From positions 124,001-188,000 of the forward strand of contig NZ_NGJT01000002.1 in the NCBI RefSeq assembly GCF_003950315.1: a DNA stretch of 64,000 nucleotides, written 5' to 3'. This DNA comes from Vagococcus bubulae. Its GTDB lineage: Bacteria > Bacillota > Bacilli > Lactobacillales > Vagococcaceae. Below are positions 57,278-64,000 of this stretch, one piece after another. A program made the position numbers and the translations under genes. Every line of letters begins with the position of its first letter. The first letter of the stretch is position 1. The notes under the pieces were generated by a model, which was not told the DNA's origin, searched no databases, and saw only the letters and a list, made by a program, of their open reading frames with translations.

Positions 57278-58248
57278 GTGTAAAAGACAAAACATTAGCA
57301 ATGTTAGAAAATCATCGGGGAGAGTTTTTCTCCGGTGAAAAACTAGCTGAAACATTAGGTGTTTCAAGAAATGCTGTTTGGAAGGCGGTTAAACAACTAG
57401 AAACAGAAGGATACCCGATAAAAGCAGTAAAGAGTAAAGGCTATTCATTAGAAGAAACAAGTGATAAGTTATCTCTGCAGGGAATGTTACCTTTTCTTGA
57501 TGAAACCATTGATTCTAGTTTGATTCAAGTTTATGAGTCGATTGATTCGACAAACAATTTAGCAAAAGAATTAGCTGTGTCAGGAGCAAAAAATGGGACA
57601 GTGATTATTGCAAATGAACAAACAAAGGGGCGTGGAAGATACGGGAAAACATTTGAATCGCCAAAAGATTCAGGTATTTATATGAGTATCATACTAAGAC
57701 CTGAAGAGATGCCGCAAATTGATCCATCTCTTATGACAGCCTATTCAGCAGTTGTTGTCTCAGAGGTATTAGAGCAATTATCTGGTGAAAAAATAGGCAT
57801 AAAATGGGTTAATGATTTGTTTTTAAACGGAAAAAAAGTATGTGGTATCTTAACAGAGGCTGTTAGTAATTTAGAAACTGGATGTTTAGATTGGATTGTA
57901 GTCGGTATTGGTATTAATGTATCAACTAAATCTGAGCTATTTTCAAAAAATGTTCAATCTGTTGCAACAGCACTGTTTAACAATAAAAAAACGATAAGAA
58001 ATAAAATTGCTGCTAACGTTATCAATCAATTTTTCTTACAAGCTTCTAACATGACGCAAAAAAGTATGATGCAACAGTATCGTGAAAAATCTATCGTAGT
58101 TGGTCAACTGGTTTCCATTGTGTCAGGAGCAGATTCTTATGTTGCTCAAGTGGAAGATATTAAAGATAATGGCTCTTTGATGATTAAATTGTCTAATGGG
58201 GAAACAAGAGAGTTGAGATTTGGTGAAGTGTCGTTAAAACTAAAATAG
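57274..58248 (+). CDS. birA: Bifunctional biotin protein ligase and repressor BirA
   Basis: 324 residues. N-terminal winged helix (GEFFSGEKLAETLGVSRNAVWKAVKQLE), catalytic GRGRYGKTFESP (biotinyl-AMP loop), KWVNDLFLNGKKVCGIL, and a C-terminal SH3-like domain. It biotinylates carboxylases and, when biotin is plentiful, represses biotin genes such as the downstream bioY. Coupled to the peptidase gene (ATGA). Confidence 0.95.
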   Translation: MSVKDKTLAMLENHRGEFFSGEKLAETLGVSRNAVWKAVKQLETEGYPIKAVKSKGYSLEETSDKLSLQGMLPFLDETIDSSLIQVYESIDSTNNLAKELAVSGAKNGTVIIANEQTKGRGRYGKTFESPKDSGIYMSIILRPEEMPQIDPSLMTAYSAVVVSEVLEQLSGEKIGIKWVNDLFLNGKKVCGILTEAVSNLETGCLDWIVVGIGINVSTKSELFSKNVQSVATALFNNKKTIRNKIAANVINQFFLQASNMTQKSMMQQYREKSIVVGQLVSIVSGADSYVAQVEDIKDNGSLMIKLSNGETRELRFGEVSLKLK

Positions 58249-58265
58249 TCACCTTTTTATTTTTT

Positions 58266-58297
58266 TTAGTTGACTAACCTTTTCTTTTTGTTATAAT
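58266..58297 (+). promoter_or_regulatory. bioY promoter with palindrome
   Basis: TTGACT (58270-58275), 16 bp, TATAAT (58292-58297). The palindrome TTAGTTGACTAA (58266-58277) overlaps the -35 and is a candidate BirA half-site, although a clean second half is not visible. Confidence 0.6.
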
Positions 58298-58320
58298 AAA
58301 AAAAGAAAAGGGGAGAAATG

Positions 58321-58857
58321 ATGACAAAATTTAAAACATCTGATTTAACAAAAATTGCTTTATTTACTGCTGTGATAGTTGTCTTATCACAAATTAGTAT
58401 TCCAATGCCGTATGGTGTCCCAATGACGTTACAAACATTTATTATTCCGTTAACAGGCGTATTACTTGGAAAAAAATCAGGCACTATGTCCACAATATTA
58501 TATGTTTTGTTAGGATTAATTGGTTTGCCTGTTTTTGCAGGATTTTCTGGAGGAGCTGCTATTGTATTTGGTCCAACAGGAGGTTTTATTTTAAGTTTTC
58601 CAATTATGGCATATATTGCAGGTTGGTTTGCAGAACGTGAGAATATTGTGTTCCTATATATAGGATTATTTTTAGGAGCTATGATTAATTTCTTAGTAGG
58701 CTTTATTGTGTTTCATTTTGTTACGGGAAGTAGCTTATCTGTGGCTTTTACAGCAACAGTGTTACCATTTATTCCAACGACTATTATAAAAGTTGTAGTC
58801 ATTGGTTTAATATCACAAAAATTGAGACCATTAGTAAAAAATAAAGTATTAGTATAG
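58321..58857 (+). CDS. bioY: Biotin transporter BioY (ECF S-component)
   Basis: 178 residues from ATG 58321 (ATG 58318 is closer than usual to GGGGAG). Six helices; the family segment ISIPMPYGVPMTLQTFIIPLTGVLLGKKSG and FGPTGGFILSFPIMA. Binds biotin and works with shared ECF ATPases and T-component. Placed after birA. Confidence 0.95.
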   Translation: MTKFKTSDLTKIALFTAVIVVLSQISIPMPYGVPMTLQTFIIPLTGVLLGKKSGTMSTILYVLLGLIGLPVFAGFSGGAAIVFGPTGGFILSFPIMAYIAGWFAERENIVFLYIGLFLGAMINFLVGFIVFHFVTGSSLSVAFTATVLPFIPTTIIKVVVIGLISQKLRPLVKNKVLV

Positions 58858-58861
58858 AAAA

Positions 58862-58989
58862 AAGCTGATTAAAAAGCCTTAAAATAGAAAAAATCCCATG
58901 AAATCCGTTAATTCCAACGTTGATTTCATGGGATTTCTATTTTGTTAGTTGAGTGATTTTTATTTAAAAAATCACTTTTTGGTCAGTCT
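58862..58989. repeat. Dispersed palindromic element, copy B
   Basis: 128 bp closely similar to copy A: shared CTTAAAATAGAAAAAATCCC, inner stem AAATCCCATGAAATC with TGATTTCATGGGATTT, and end GGTCAGTC. The left terminal repeat has decayed (AAAGCTGATT...). It lies between convergent bioY and the deacetylase gene and probably serves as their terminator. Confidence 0.85.
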
Positions 58990-58998
58990 TTTTTTGTG

Positions 58999-59886
58999 TT
59001 ATTGAGCTGATAGTAGGTAGTTTCCAAAGGCTTCTTTGTCATATCCGGGAGAAATTCTAACACGTTTTAAAGCAAATAAGCCATCATTCTTACTAGCATA
59101 TCCAGGTTCGGTAGTCAGTGCTAATTTATATCCCACATTTTCTGCTTCTTTTTCAACTTGTTCATCATATCGACCAGCTGGATAACACACGACTGATGTA
59201 TTCTGATTTAAAGTAGTGTCCATCCAAGTTTTAGAATCTGCTAGCTCTGTATGAATTTGTTCATCACTTAATGTGTTTAAATCCAAATGGCTCACAGTAT
59301 GACTTTCGATTGAAACAAAGCCACTGTCAATCATTTTTTTCATATCGTCTTCATGAAAATAATATTGATTATCTAGTTTTGAGGTGATGTAATTAATAGT
59401 CGCATTCATTTTTAAATCTTCTAATATTGGAAATCCTTCAGTAAAATTATTTAAGTAACCATCATCTAAAGTAACCCAAACGATATTTTCTTTTGGCTTT
59501 TTATTTTCTGTTAATACAATGTAGGCTTCTTCAGGAGTTAACGTATAATAATCATGTTCTTTCAACCATTCCATATGCTGTTTAAATTCCTCAGGTGGGA
59601 GTTTCAAGGTATTACCATCATCACTTTTAGTTAAACTATGATACATTAAAATTGGAAAAGAAATAGCTGTGTCGCTGGTTATCCAATTAGACGTATCAAT
59701 GTCATTAGAATATTTTTTCTTTTCAGATGTTTGAGTTGTTTCTTGGCTCGCTACATCAACTAAACTAGATGATGCGGTTGTTTTAGTAGTCTTTAGTTGA
59801 TTATGTGGTTGAAATAATTTTACACCCAAAATAATAAGTTCAACAGATAATAGGATAACTAAAAACCATAGTATTTTTTTCTTCAT
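58999..59886 (-). CDS. Membrane-anchored polysaccharide deacetylase
   Basis: 295 residues. An N-terminal membrane anchor (ILWFLVILLSVELIILGV) and Ser/Thr linker precede a NodB domain: metal Asp in TLDDGYLNNF, the His pair in SIESHTVSHLDL, and CYPAGRYDEQVEKEA. It removes acetyl groups from wall or surface polysaccharide (GlcNAc of peptidoglycan or similar), often giving lysozyme resistance. Its substrate is inferred. Confidence 0.88.
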   Translation of the reverse strand: MKKKILWFLVILLSVELIILGVKLFQPHNQLKTTKTTASSSLVDVASQETTQTSEKKKYSNDIDTSNWITSDTAISFPILMYHSLTKSDDGNTLKLPPEEFKQHMEWLKEHDYYTLTPEEAYIVLTENKKPKENIVWVTLDDGYLNNFTEGFPILEDLKMNATINYITSKLDNQYYFHEDDMKKMIDSGFVSIESHTVSHLDLNTLSDEQIHTELADSKTWMDTTLNQNTSVVCYPAGRYDEQVEKEAENVGYKLALTTEPGYASKNDGLFALKRVRISPGYDKEAFGNYLLSAQ

Positions 59887-60024
59887 TTGTTGCCTCCTTG
59901 TCTTGTCTATAGTATCAAAGCCCTCTTTAGATTGGCAAGTATTTGTTGAAAGAATTGAGCTATGTTAAACTGTTTAAGATGAGTTAAGCAGAATTAATAG
60001 ATAAAATAGAATGGAAGTGTTTGG

Positions 60025-62334
60025 GTGAAACAATCTCAATTTAAATGGGAAGAGCAATCATTATCTGAAGAACAACAACAACTTATTGAAGTGTTTAAAG
60101 AAAATAAATTATCTCCAATTATTAGTGAATTATTAGTAAAACGTGGTGTAGCAACTTTAGAAGAAGCACAATCTTTTTTGACCCCTACATTGGCAGCTAC
60201 GCATGATCCTTTTTTGTTATACGATATGGACAAAGCGGTTAGTCGTATTCAACAAGCTATCGAACAAGGCGAAAAAATCTTAATATATGGTGATTATGAT
60301 GCAGATGGTATTACCAGTACAACTGTGTTAAAAGAAGCTATTGAATTGATTGGTGGAGAAGTAGAGTATTATTTACCCGATCGATTTGTTGATGGATATG
60401 GACCTAATACAGAAGTCTATCAATATTATATTAATCAAGGAATTAATTTAATTGTGACAGTCGATAATGGTGTGAGTGGCCATGAAGCGTTGATGTTTGC
60501 AAAAGAGCAAGGAGTAGATGTGATTGTCACAGATCATCATGAGTTGCCAGCTGAATTACCTGAAGCATATGCAATTATTCACCCGAGACATCCGTTGGGA
60601 GAGTATCCATTTAAAGATTTAGCAGGAGTTGGTGTAGCATTTAAAGTTGCAACAGCCCTTTTAGGTGAAATCCCTATGGAAAGCTTAGATTTAGTAGCTA
60701 TTGGAACAGTAGCTGATTTAGTTTCTTTAACTGGAGAAAATAGAATATTAGTTAGTTCAGGATTGAAAATATTAAAACAAACTGAGCGAGTTGGCTTGCA
60801 TGCTTTAGCAGAAATTGGGAGCTTAGATTTAGCCAATGCAAATGAAGAAACGATTGGATTTGGCATTGCCCCTAGATTAAATGCAATGGGACGATTAAAA
60901 AGTGCTATGCCAGCTGTAGAGTTAATGACAACATTTGATGATGAAGAGGCAATGTGTATTGCAACAGATATTCAAGAAACCAATGCTGAACGTCAAGCTT
61001 TAGTTAAAACTATTACAAAAGATGCTTTAGAAATGGTTGACGCTATGGGCGAGTTGCCTATCTATGTTTTGTATAAAGAAGAGTGGCATGAAGGGGTATT
61101 AGGTATTGTTGCAAGCCATATTGTCAGACAAACACAACGACCAACCATTGTTTTAACGAAAAATGATGATACACAATTATTAAAAGGATCTGGAAGAAGT
61201 ATTGCTAACATTGATTTATTTCAAGTTTTATCACAAATAAAAGAACAATTTGTGTCTTTTGGTGGGCACCATATGGCAGCAGGGCTATCATTTGAGTCGG
61301 ATAAATTAGATGAAATTAAGAATGATTTGATTAAGATTGTGTCTCCTTTAATAACGGAAGAAACCAAAGAAACTTTAACCATTGATGCGAGACTTGAACT
61401 CTCAGATATTTCAGTTGAACTGATTGAGGAATTAACTAAGTTATCTCCTTTTGGAACAGATAACCCATCACCACATTTTTTATTTGAAAAAAATCAAGTG
61501 GATGGAATGAAAAAAATCGGGGCAGATAACAATCATCTAAAGGGACAATTAGTTCAAACTACTAGTCAAATTGATTGTATTGCATTTGGAAAAGGGGATG
61601 CAATAGATGAACTAGTGACAGGTGAATCGGTTGATGTAGTAGGAAAGTTATCTATTAATGAGTGGAATGGATTTAGGAAAGCTCAATTAATGATGGAAGA
61701 TTATCAGGTATCAGGCATCCAAATTTTTGATATGCGTGGTGGAAAAAACAATGATTTTGCTCAGCTATCAATTAATCCTACCTACGTCATTTTTAATGAT
61801 GAAACATCTGCAGCTAATATACCAACAGAATGTTTGTATCATGTTAAAACTAAAGAAGATATTGAGGCTTTAACACAAATTAAAGAAATGGTGTTTGTTG
61901 ATTGTCCTTATGATTTAGAAGTAGTTTCATCTTTAGTTTCACTGTGTGACATTCATCGTTTATACTTGTGGATAAATGTCTCGACAGAACATTATTTATC
62001 AGGCGTTCCAACACGAGAACAGTTTAGTAAAGTATTTAAATTGGTTCAAACGCAAGGAAGTCTAGATGTGCGTTATAAATTAACAGAGTTATCCAATTAT
62101 CTACAAATATCTAAAAATCATTTAATTTTTATCATAAAAGTGTTTTTTGATTTAGGATTTGTTACAATAGAAGATGGTTTGATGAGTAAAGTTGCCAATC
62201 CTAGTGCTAAAGCTTTAGAAGAAAGTGACGTTTATCAAGCCTACTTACATAAAATTGACATGGAAAAACTATTTTTATATAGTAATGTAGCAGATATTCG
62301 TCATTGGATATCGCAACAGGAGGAAGACAGATGA
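60025..62334 (+). CDS. recJ: Single-strand DNA exonuclease RecJ
   Basis: 769 residues from GTG 60025 after GGAAG. DHH-superfamily motifs: [31 protein letters not shown], then DHHA1 ([12 protein letters not shown]) and OB fold, plus a C-terminal extension of about 200 residues as in Firmicutes RecJ. 5' to 3' ssDNA degradation in recombination and repair. The stop overlaps the apt start (ATGA). Confidence 0.96.
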   Translation: MKQSQFKWEEQSLSEEQQQLIEVFKENKLSPIISELLVKRGVATLEEAQSFLTPTLAATHDPFLLYDMDKAVSRIQQAIEQGEKILIYGDYDADGITSTTVLKEAIELIGGEVEYYLPDRFVDGYGPNTEVYQYYINQGINLIVTVDNGVSGHEALMFAKEQGVDVIVTDHHELPAELPEAYAIIHPRHPLGEYPFKDLAGVGVAFKVATALLGEIPMESLDLVAIGTVADLVSLTGENRILVSSGLKILKQTERVGLHALAEIGSLDLANANEETIGFGIAPRLNAMGRLKSAMPAVELMTTFDDEEAMCIATDIQETNAERQALVKTITKDALEMVDAMGELPIYVLYKEEWHEGVLGIVASHIVRQTQRPTIVLTKNDDTQLLKGSGRSIANIDLFQVLSQIKEQFVSFGGHHMAAGLSFESDKLDEIKNDLIKIVSPLITEETKETLTIDARLELSDISVELIEELTKLSPFGTDNPSPHFLFEKNQVDGMKKIGADNNHLKGQLVQTTSQIDCIAFGKGDAIDELVTGESVDVVGKLSINEWNGFRKAQLMMEDYQVSGIQIFDMRGGKNNDFAQLSINPTYVIFNDETSAANIPTECLYHVKTKEDIEALTQIKEMVFVDCPYDLEVVSSLVSLCDIHRLYLWINVSTEHYLSGVPTREQFSKVFKLVQTQGSLDVRYKLTELSNYLQISKNHLIFIIKVFFDLGFVTIEDGLMSKVANPSAKALEESDVYQAYLHKIDMEKLFLYSNVADIRHWISQQEEDR

Positions 62335-62843
62335 ACTTAAAAGATTATATTGCTAGTATCCCTAATTACCCTCAAGAAGGTGTTATCTTTAGAGATATTT
62401 CACCGTTAATGGGAGACGGAGCAGCTTATCAAGAAGCCACAAATCAAATTGTAAAATATGCTAAAGAGCGTGGAGCTGAAATGGTTGTTGGACCAGAAGC
62501 TCGTGGTTTTATTATTGGTTGCCCAGTTGCTTATGAACTAGGCATAGGGTTTGCACCAGCTCGTAAAAAAGGAAAATTACCTCGTGAAACCATTGAAGTA
62601 GACTATGGTTTAGAATATGGTAAAGCAACACTAACACTTCATAAAGATGCGATTAAACCTGGTCAAAAAGTGATTATCTGTGATGATTTATTGGCAACAG
62701 GTGGTACGATAGCAGCCACAATTGAATTAGTTGAGCAATTAGGTGGAGAAGTAGTTGGATGTGCTTTCTTAGTAGAATTAAACGAGTTAAATGGTAGAGA
62801 AAAAATTGAAGGCTATGATATCTTAGCCTTGATGGATTTTTAA
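62331..62843 (+). CDS. apt: Adenine phosphoribosyltransferase
   Basis: 170 residues from ATG 62331 after AGGAGG (a longer frame to 62304 lies inside recJ). PRPP-binding motif [40 protein letters not shown] region. Makes AMP from adenine and PRPP. The recJ-apt order is common in Firmicutes. Confidence 0.96.
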   Translation: MNLKDYIASIPNYPQEGVIFRDISPLMGDGAAYQEATNQIVKYAKERGAEMVVGPEARGFIIGCPVAYELGIGFAPARKKGKLPRETIEVDYGLEYGKATLTLHKDAIKPGQKVIICDDLLATGGTIAATIELVEQLGGEVVGCAFLVELNELNGREKIEGYDILALMDF

Positions 62844-62860
62844 AAACTAGATGATAATAA

Positions 62861-62899
62861 AAAAAGCGACAAGAAAATTATTTCCTGCCGCTTTTTTTT
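62861..62899. terminator. Terminator between apt and the kinase-like gene
   Basis: AAAAAGCG...CAAGAAA pairs with TTTCCTG...CGCTTTTT (two G-U on the minus RNA), T-runs on both sides; overlaps the end of the convergent gene. Confidence 0.85.
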
Positions 62900-63408
62900 C
62901 TATTGGTTGTTTTAATACTTTTTTTGATTTCTTTATGGATACGTTTTTCATCTTCAGGGGATTCTAAAATGAGTAATTTAGTGTTGTTAGTATATAGAGT
63001 TTGCTTGATATCTGGCAATCGTTTTTTAAATCGATGATTCCATTTGTAAAGTTTAAACATTCGTTTGATGATTTTTTTTCGTTGACCAAATGTTTTTTTA
63101 GGCTCACAGCATTGTGAAAAGGCGCGTTTTGTGACACGATATTGTGTGAGTGAAACAGGATAATCTAAAATAATAATTAAATCAGCATCTTTTGTCGTTT
63201 TCTCAGTCCAGTGACTAACTTGTACTCCTTCAACAATCCAACTAGATAGTTCTGATAAACGATCATTGAGTTGAATATGGCGTTGAGTTTTATCTTTTGT
63301 TTTTAAGTAATCATCTAAAGAAATTCCTTGTATATTATATTTTTGCTGGAGTCTTATAGTCAGAGATGTCTTACCGCTTCCAGCATACCCTATAATTCGT
63401 ATTTTCAT
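62878..63408 (-). CDS. P-loop kinase of the DNA-topology-modulation (FlaR-like) family
   Basis: 176 residues. Walker A in IIGYAGSGKTSLTIRL, then LDDYL, VEGVQVSHW and LIIILDYPVSLTQYRV, the layout of FlaR-like adenylate-kinase-type proteins. The C-terminus is basic (KKSGRK). Biochemical role unclear. Confidence 0.75.
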   Translation of the reverse strand: MKIRIIGYAGSGKTSLTIRLQQKYNIQGISLDDYLKTKDKTQRHIQLNDRLSELSSWIVEGVQVSHWTEKTTKDADLIIILDYPVSLTQYRVTKRAFSQCCEPKKTFGQRKKIIKRMFKLYKWNHRFKKRLPDIKQTLYTNNTKLLILESPEDEKRIHKEIKKSIKTTNRKKSGRK

Positions 63409-63536
63409 CCTATTTTTATTCTCCAGTCAATCATTCTCTACATATCGTACAATAAATAGGAGGCTTTTTCAATAAAATAAAGGAATAAAAAGAAAGAATT
63501 AGGAATAAGTTTCATTTAATAATAATTATTTACGTA

Positions 63537-63565
63537 TTGACAATTTTTAGTATCATCGGTATGAT
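63537..63565 (+). promoter_or_regulatory. tRNA-Thr promoter
   Basis: TTGACA (63537-63542), 17 bp, TATGAT (63560-63565), about 20 bp before the tRNA. Confidence 0.85.
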
Positions 63566-63583
63566 ATGGAGTGTAATTTAATT

Positions 63584-63656
63584 GCCGCCTTAGCTCAGCT
63601 GGTAGAGCACCACCATGGTAAGGTGGGGGTCGTCGGTTCAAGTCCGACAGGTGGCT
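63584..63656 (+). tRNA. tRNA-Thr (anticodon GGT)
   Basis: 73 nt; acceptor stem GCCGCCT with AGGTGGC (one G-U), D-arm TAGCTCAGCTGGTAGAGCA, anticodon stem CCACC/GGTGG with loop ATGGTAA, and T-arm GTCGGTTCAAGTCCGAC. Anticodon GGT reads ACC and ACU. CCA is not encoded. Confidence 0.95.
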
Positions 63657-63662
63657 TATAAA

Positions 63663-63703
63663 GAAAAATATCACTAGGATGATTTCCTAGTGATATTTTT
63701 TAT
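63663..63703. terminator. Bidirectional terminator
   Basis: AAAAATATCACTAGG pairs with CCTAGTGATATTTTT around a 7-nt loop, between the tRNA and the convergent PhnA-like gene, whose last codon it overlaps. Confidence 0.9.
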
Positions 63704-64000
63704 AGTTTTTTAACAAATTCTGATTTTAATTTCATTGGTCCAAAACCATCTACTTTACAGTCAATATCATGGTCGCCTTCTACTAAACGAATATTTTTCA
63801 CTTTAGTCCCTTGTTTAATGGGTTGACTAGCACCTTTTACTTTTAAGTCTTTAATGACTGTCACTGAATCACCATCGGCTAATGGGTTACCAAAAGCATC
63901 TGTTTTGATTGTTTCTGTTACTTCTTCCGTTTCTTTAGACCATTCATGAGCACACTCTGGACAAATATACATTAATCCATCTTCATAGGTGTAAGATGAT
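63700..64000 (-). CDS. PhnA/YjdM-family zinc-ribbon protein, 5' end cut by window
   Basis: The frame continues without a stop to the last base; the residues before the first internal Met (SSYTYEDGL) match the region before the second zinc-ribbon Cys pair of PhnA (here [10 protein letters not shown]), so the Met at 63972 is not the start. The rest, [23 protein letters not shown] and [20 protein letters not shown], fits the family. Despite the name, its role in phosphonate use is not proved. Confidence 0.85.
   Translation of the reverse strand, partial: SSYTYEDGLMYICPECAHEWSKETEEVTETIKTDAFGNPLADGDSVTVIKDLKVKGASQPIKQGTKVKNIRLVEGDHDIDCKVDGFGPMKLKSEFVKKL

Overview
The window is AT-rich, densely coded DNA with Gram-positive Shine-Dalgarno sites and intrinsic terminators. 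Several features point to Lactobacillales, family Enterococcaceae, with Vagococcus or a close Enterococcus relative plausible: a Nox and an AspfM-type D-aspartate ligase resembling the enterococcal enzymes, mevalonate genes, a BusR/OpuA osmolyte system, a type II-A CRISPR locus and DUF1129/PadR pairs. The species call is inference. The HMG-CoA reductase is stand-alone, not fused as in E. faecalis MvaE.

Layout. 1-4.0 kb: 3' part of a PhoR-like kinase, then a CopY-controlled copper efflux operon (copY-copA). 4.0-7.3 kb: secreted LysM protein, Lnu(B)-like nucleotidyltransferase, NADH oxidase. 7.3-11.5 kb: beta-glucoside cluster (GH1 glucosidase and ROK kinase facing galM and a HAD protein that lost its nucleophile). 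11.6-13.9 kb: ahpC-ahpF behind an exact PerR box. 13.9-15.1 kb: PadR and DUF1129 pair. 15.1-18.9 kb: opuAA-opuABC glycine betaine importer with a bipartite BusR operator and busR beside it. 19-26.6 kb: HelD, TauE-type exporter, oleate hydratase, mvaS-mvaA. 26.7-32.2 kb: L25 with a long structured leader, M42 peptidase, an SOS island (lexA, ynzC and a 62-residue membrane protein with two LexA boxes), transketolase.

32.3-39.4 kb: a complete type II-A CRISPR-Cas locus: antisense tracrRNA, cas9, cas1, cas2, csn2, leader, and 16 repeats with 15 spacers. cas9 carries a one-base frameshift at 34464-34467 that separates the N-terminal RuvC-I/REC part from the HNH, RuvC-II/III and PAM-interacting parts, while all catalytic residues and all internal repeats are intact. 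The tracrRNA and cas promoters overlap head to head and share their -10 bases.

39.5-51.2 kb: MFS drug exporter, glutaminase, and an oligosaccharide-type ABC importer with its YesM/YesN-type two-component system and DUF624 protein, then an Mga-like regulator whose last codons lie in a dispersed palindromic repeat. 51.2-55.2 kb: an operon for the D-Asp/D-Asn peptidoglycan cross-bridge (AsnB/AsnH-like amidotransferase, D-aspartate ligase, aspartate racemase). 55.3-64 kb: S9 peptidase, birA, bioY, a second repeat copy, polysaccharide deacetylase, recJ-apt, a small P-loop kinase, tRNA-Thr(GGT), and a PhnA-like gene that runs off the end.

The most promising leads are the SOS-controlled 62-residue membrane protein, the cas9 frameshift with the mutually exclusive tracrRNA/cas promoter, the paired 21-bp direct repeats at the ABC operon promoter, and the dispersed palindrome.
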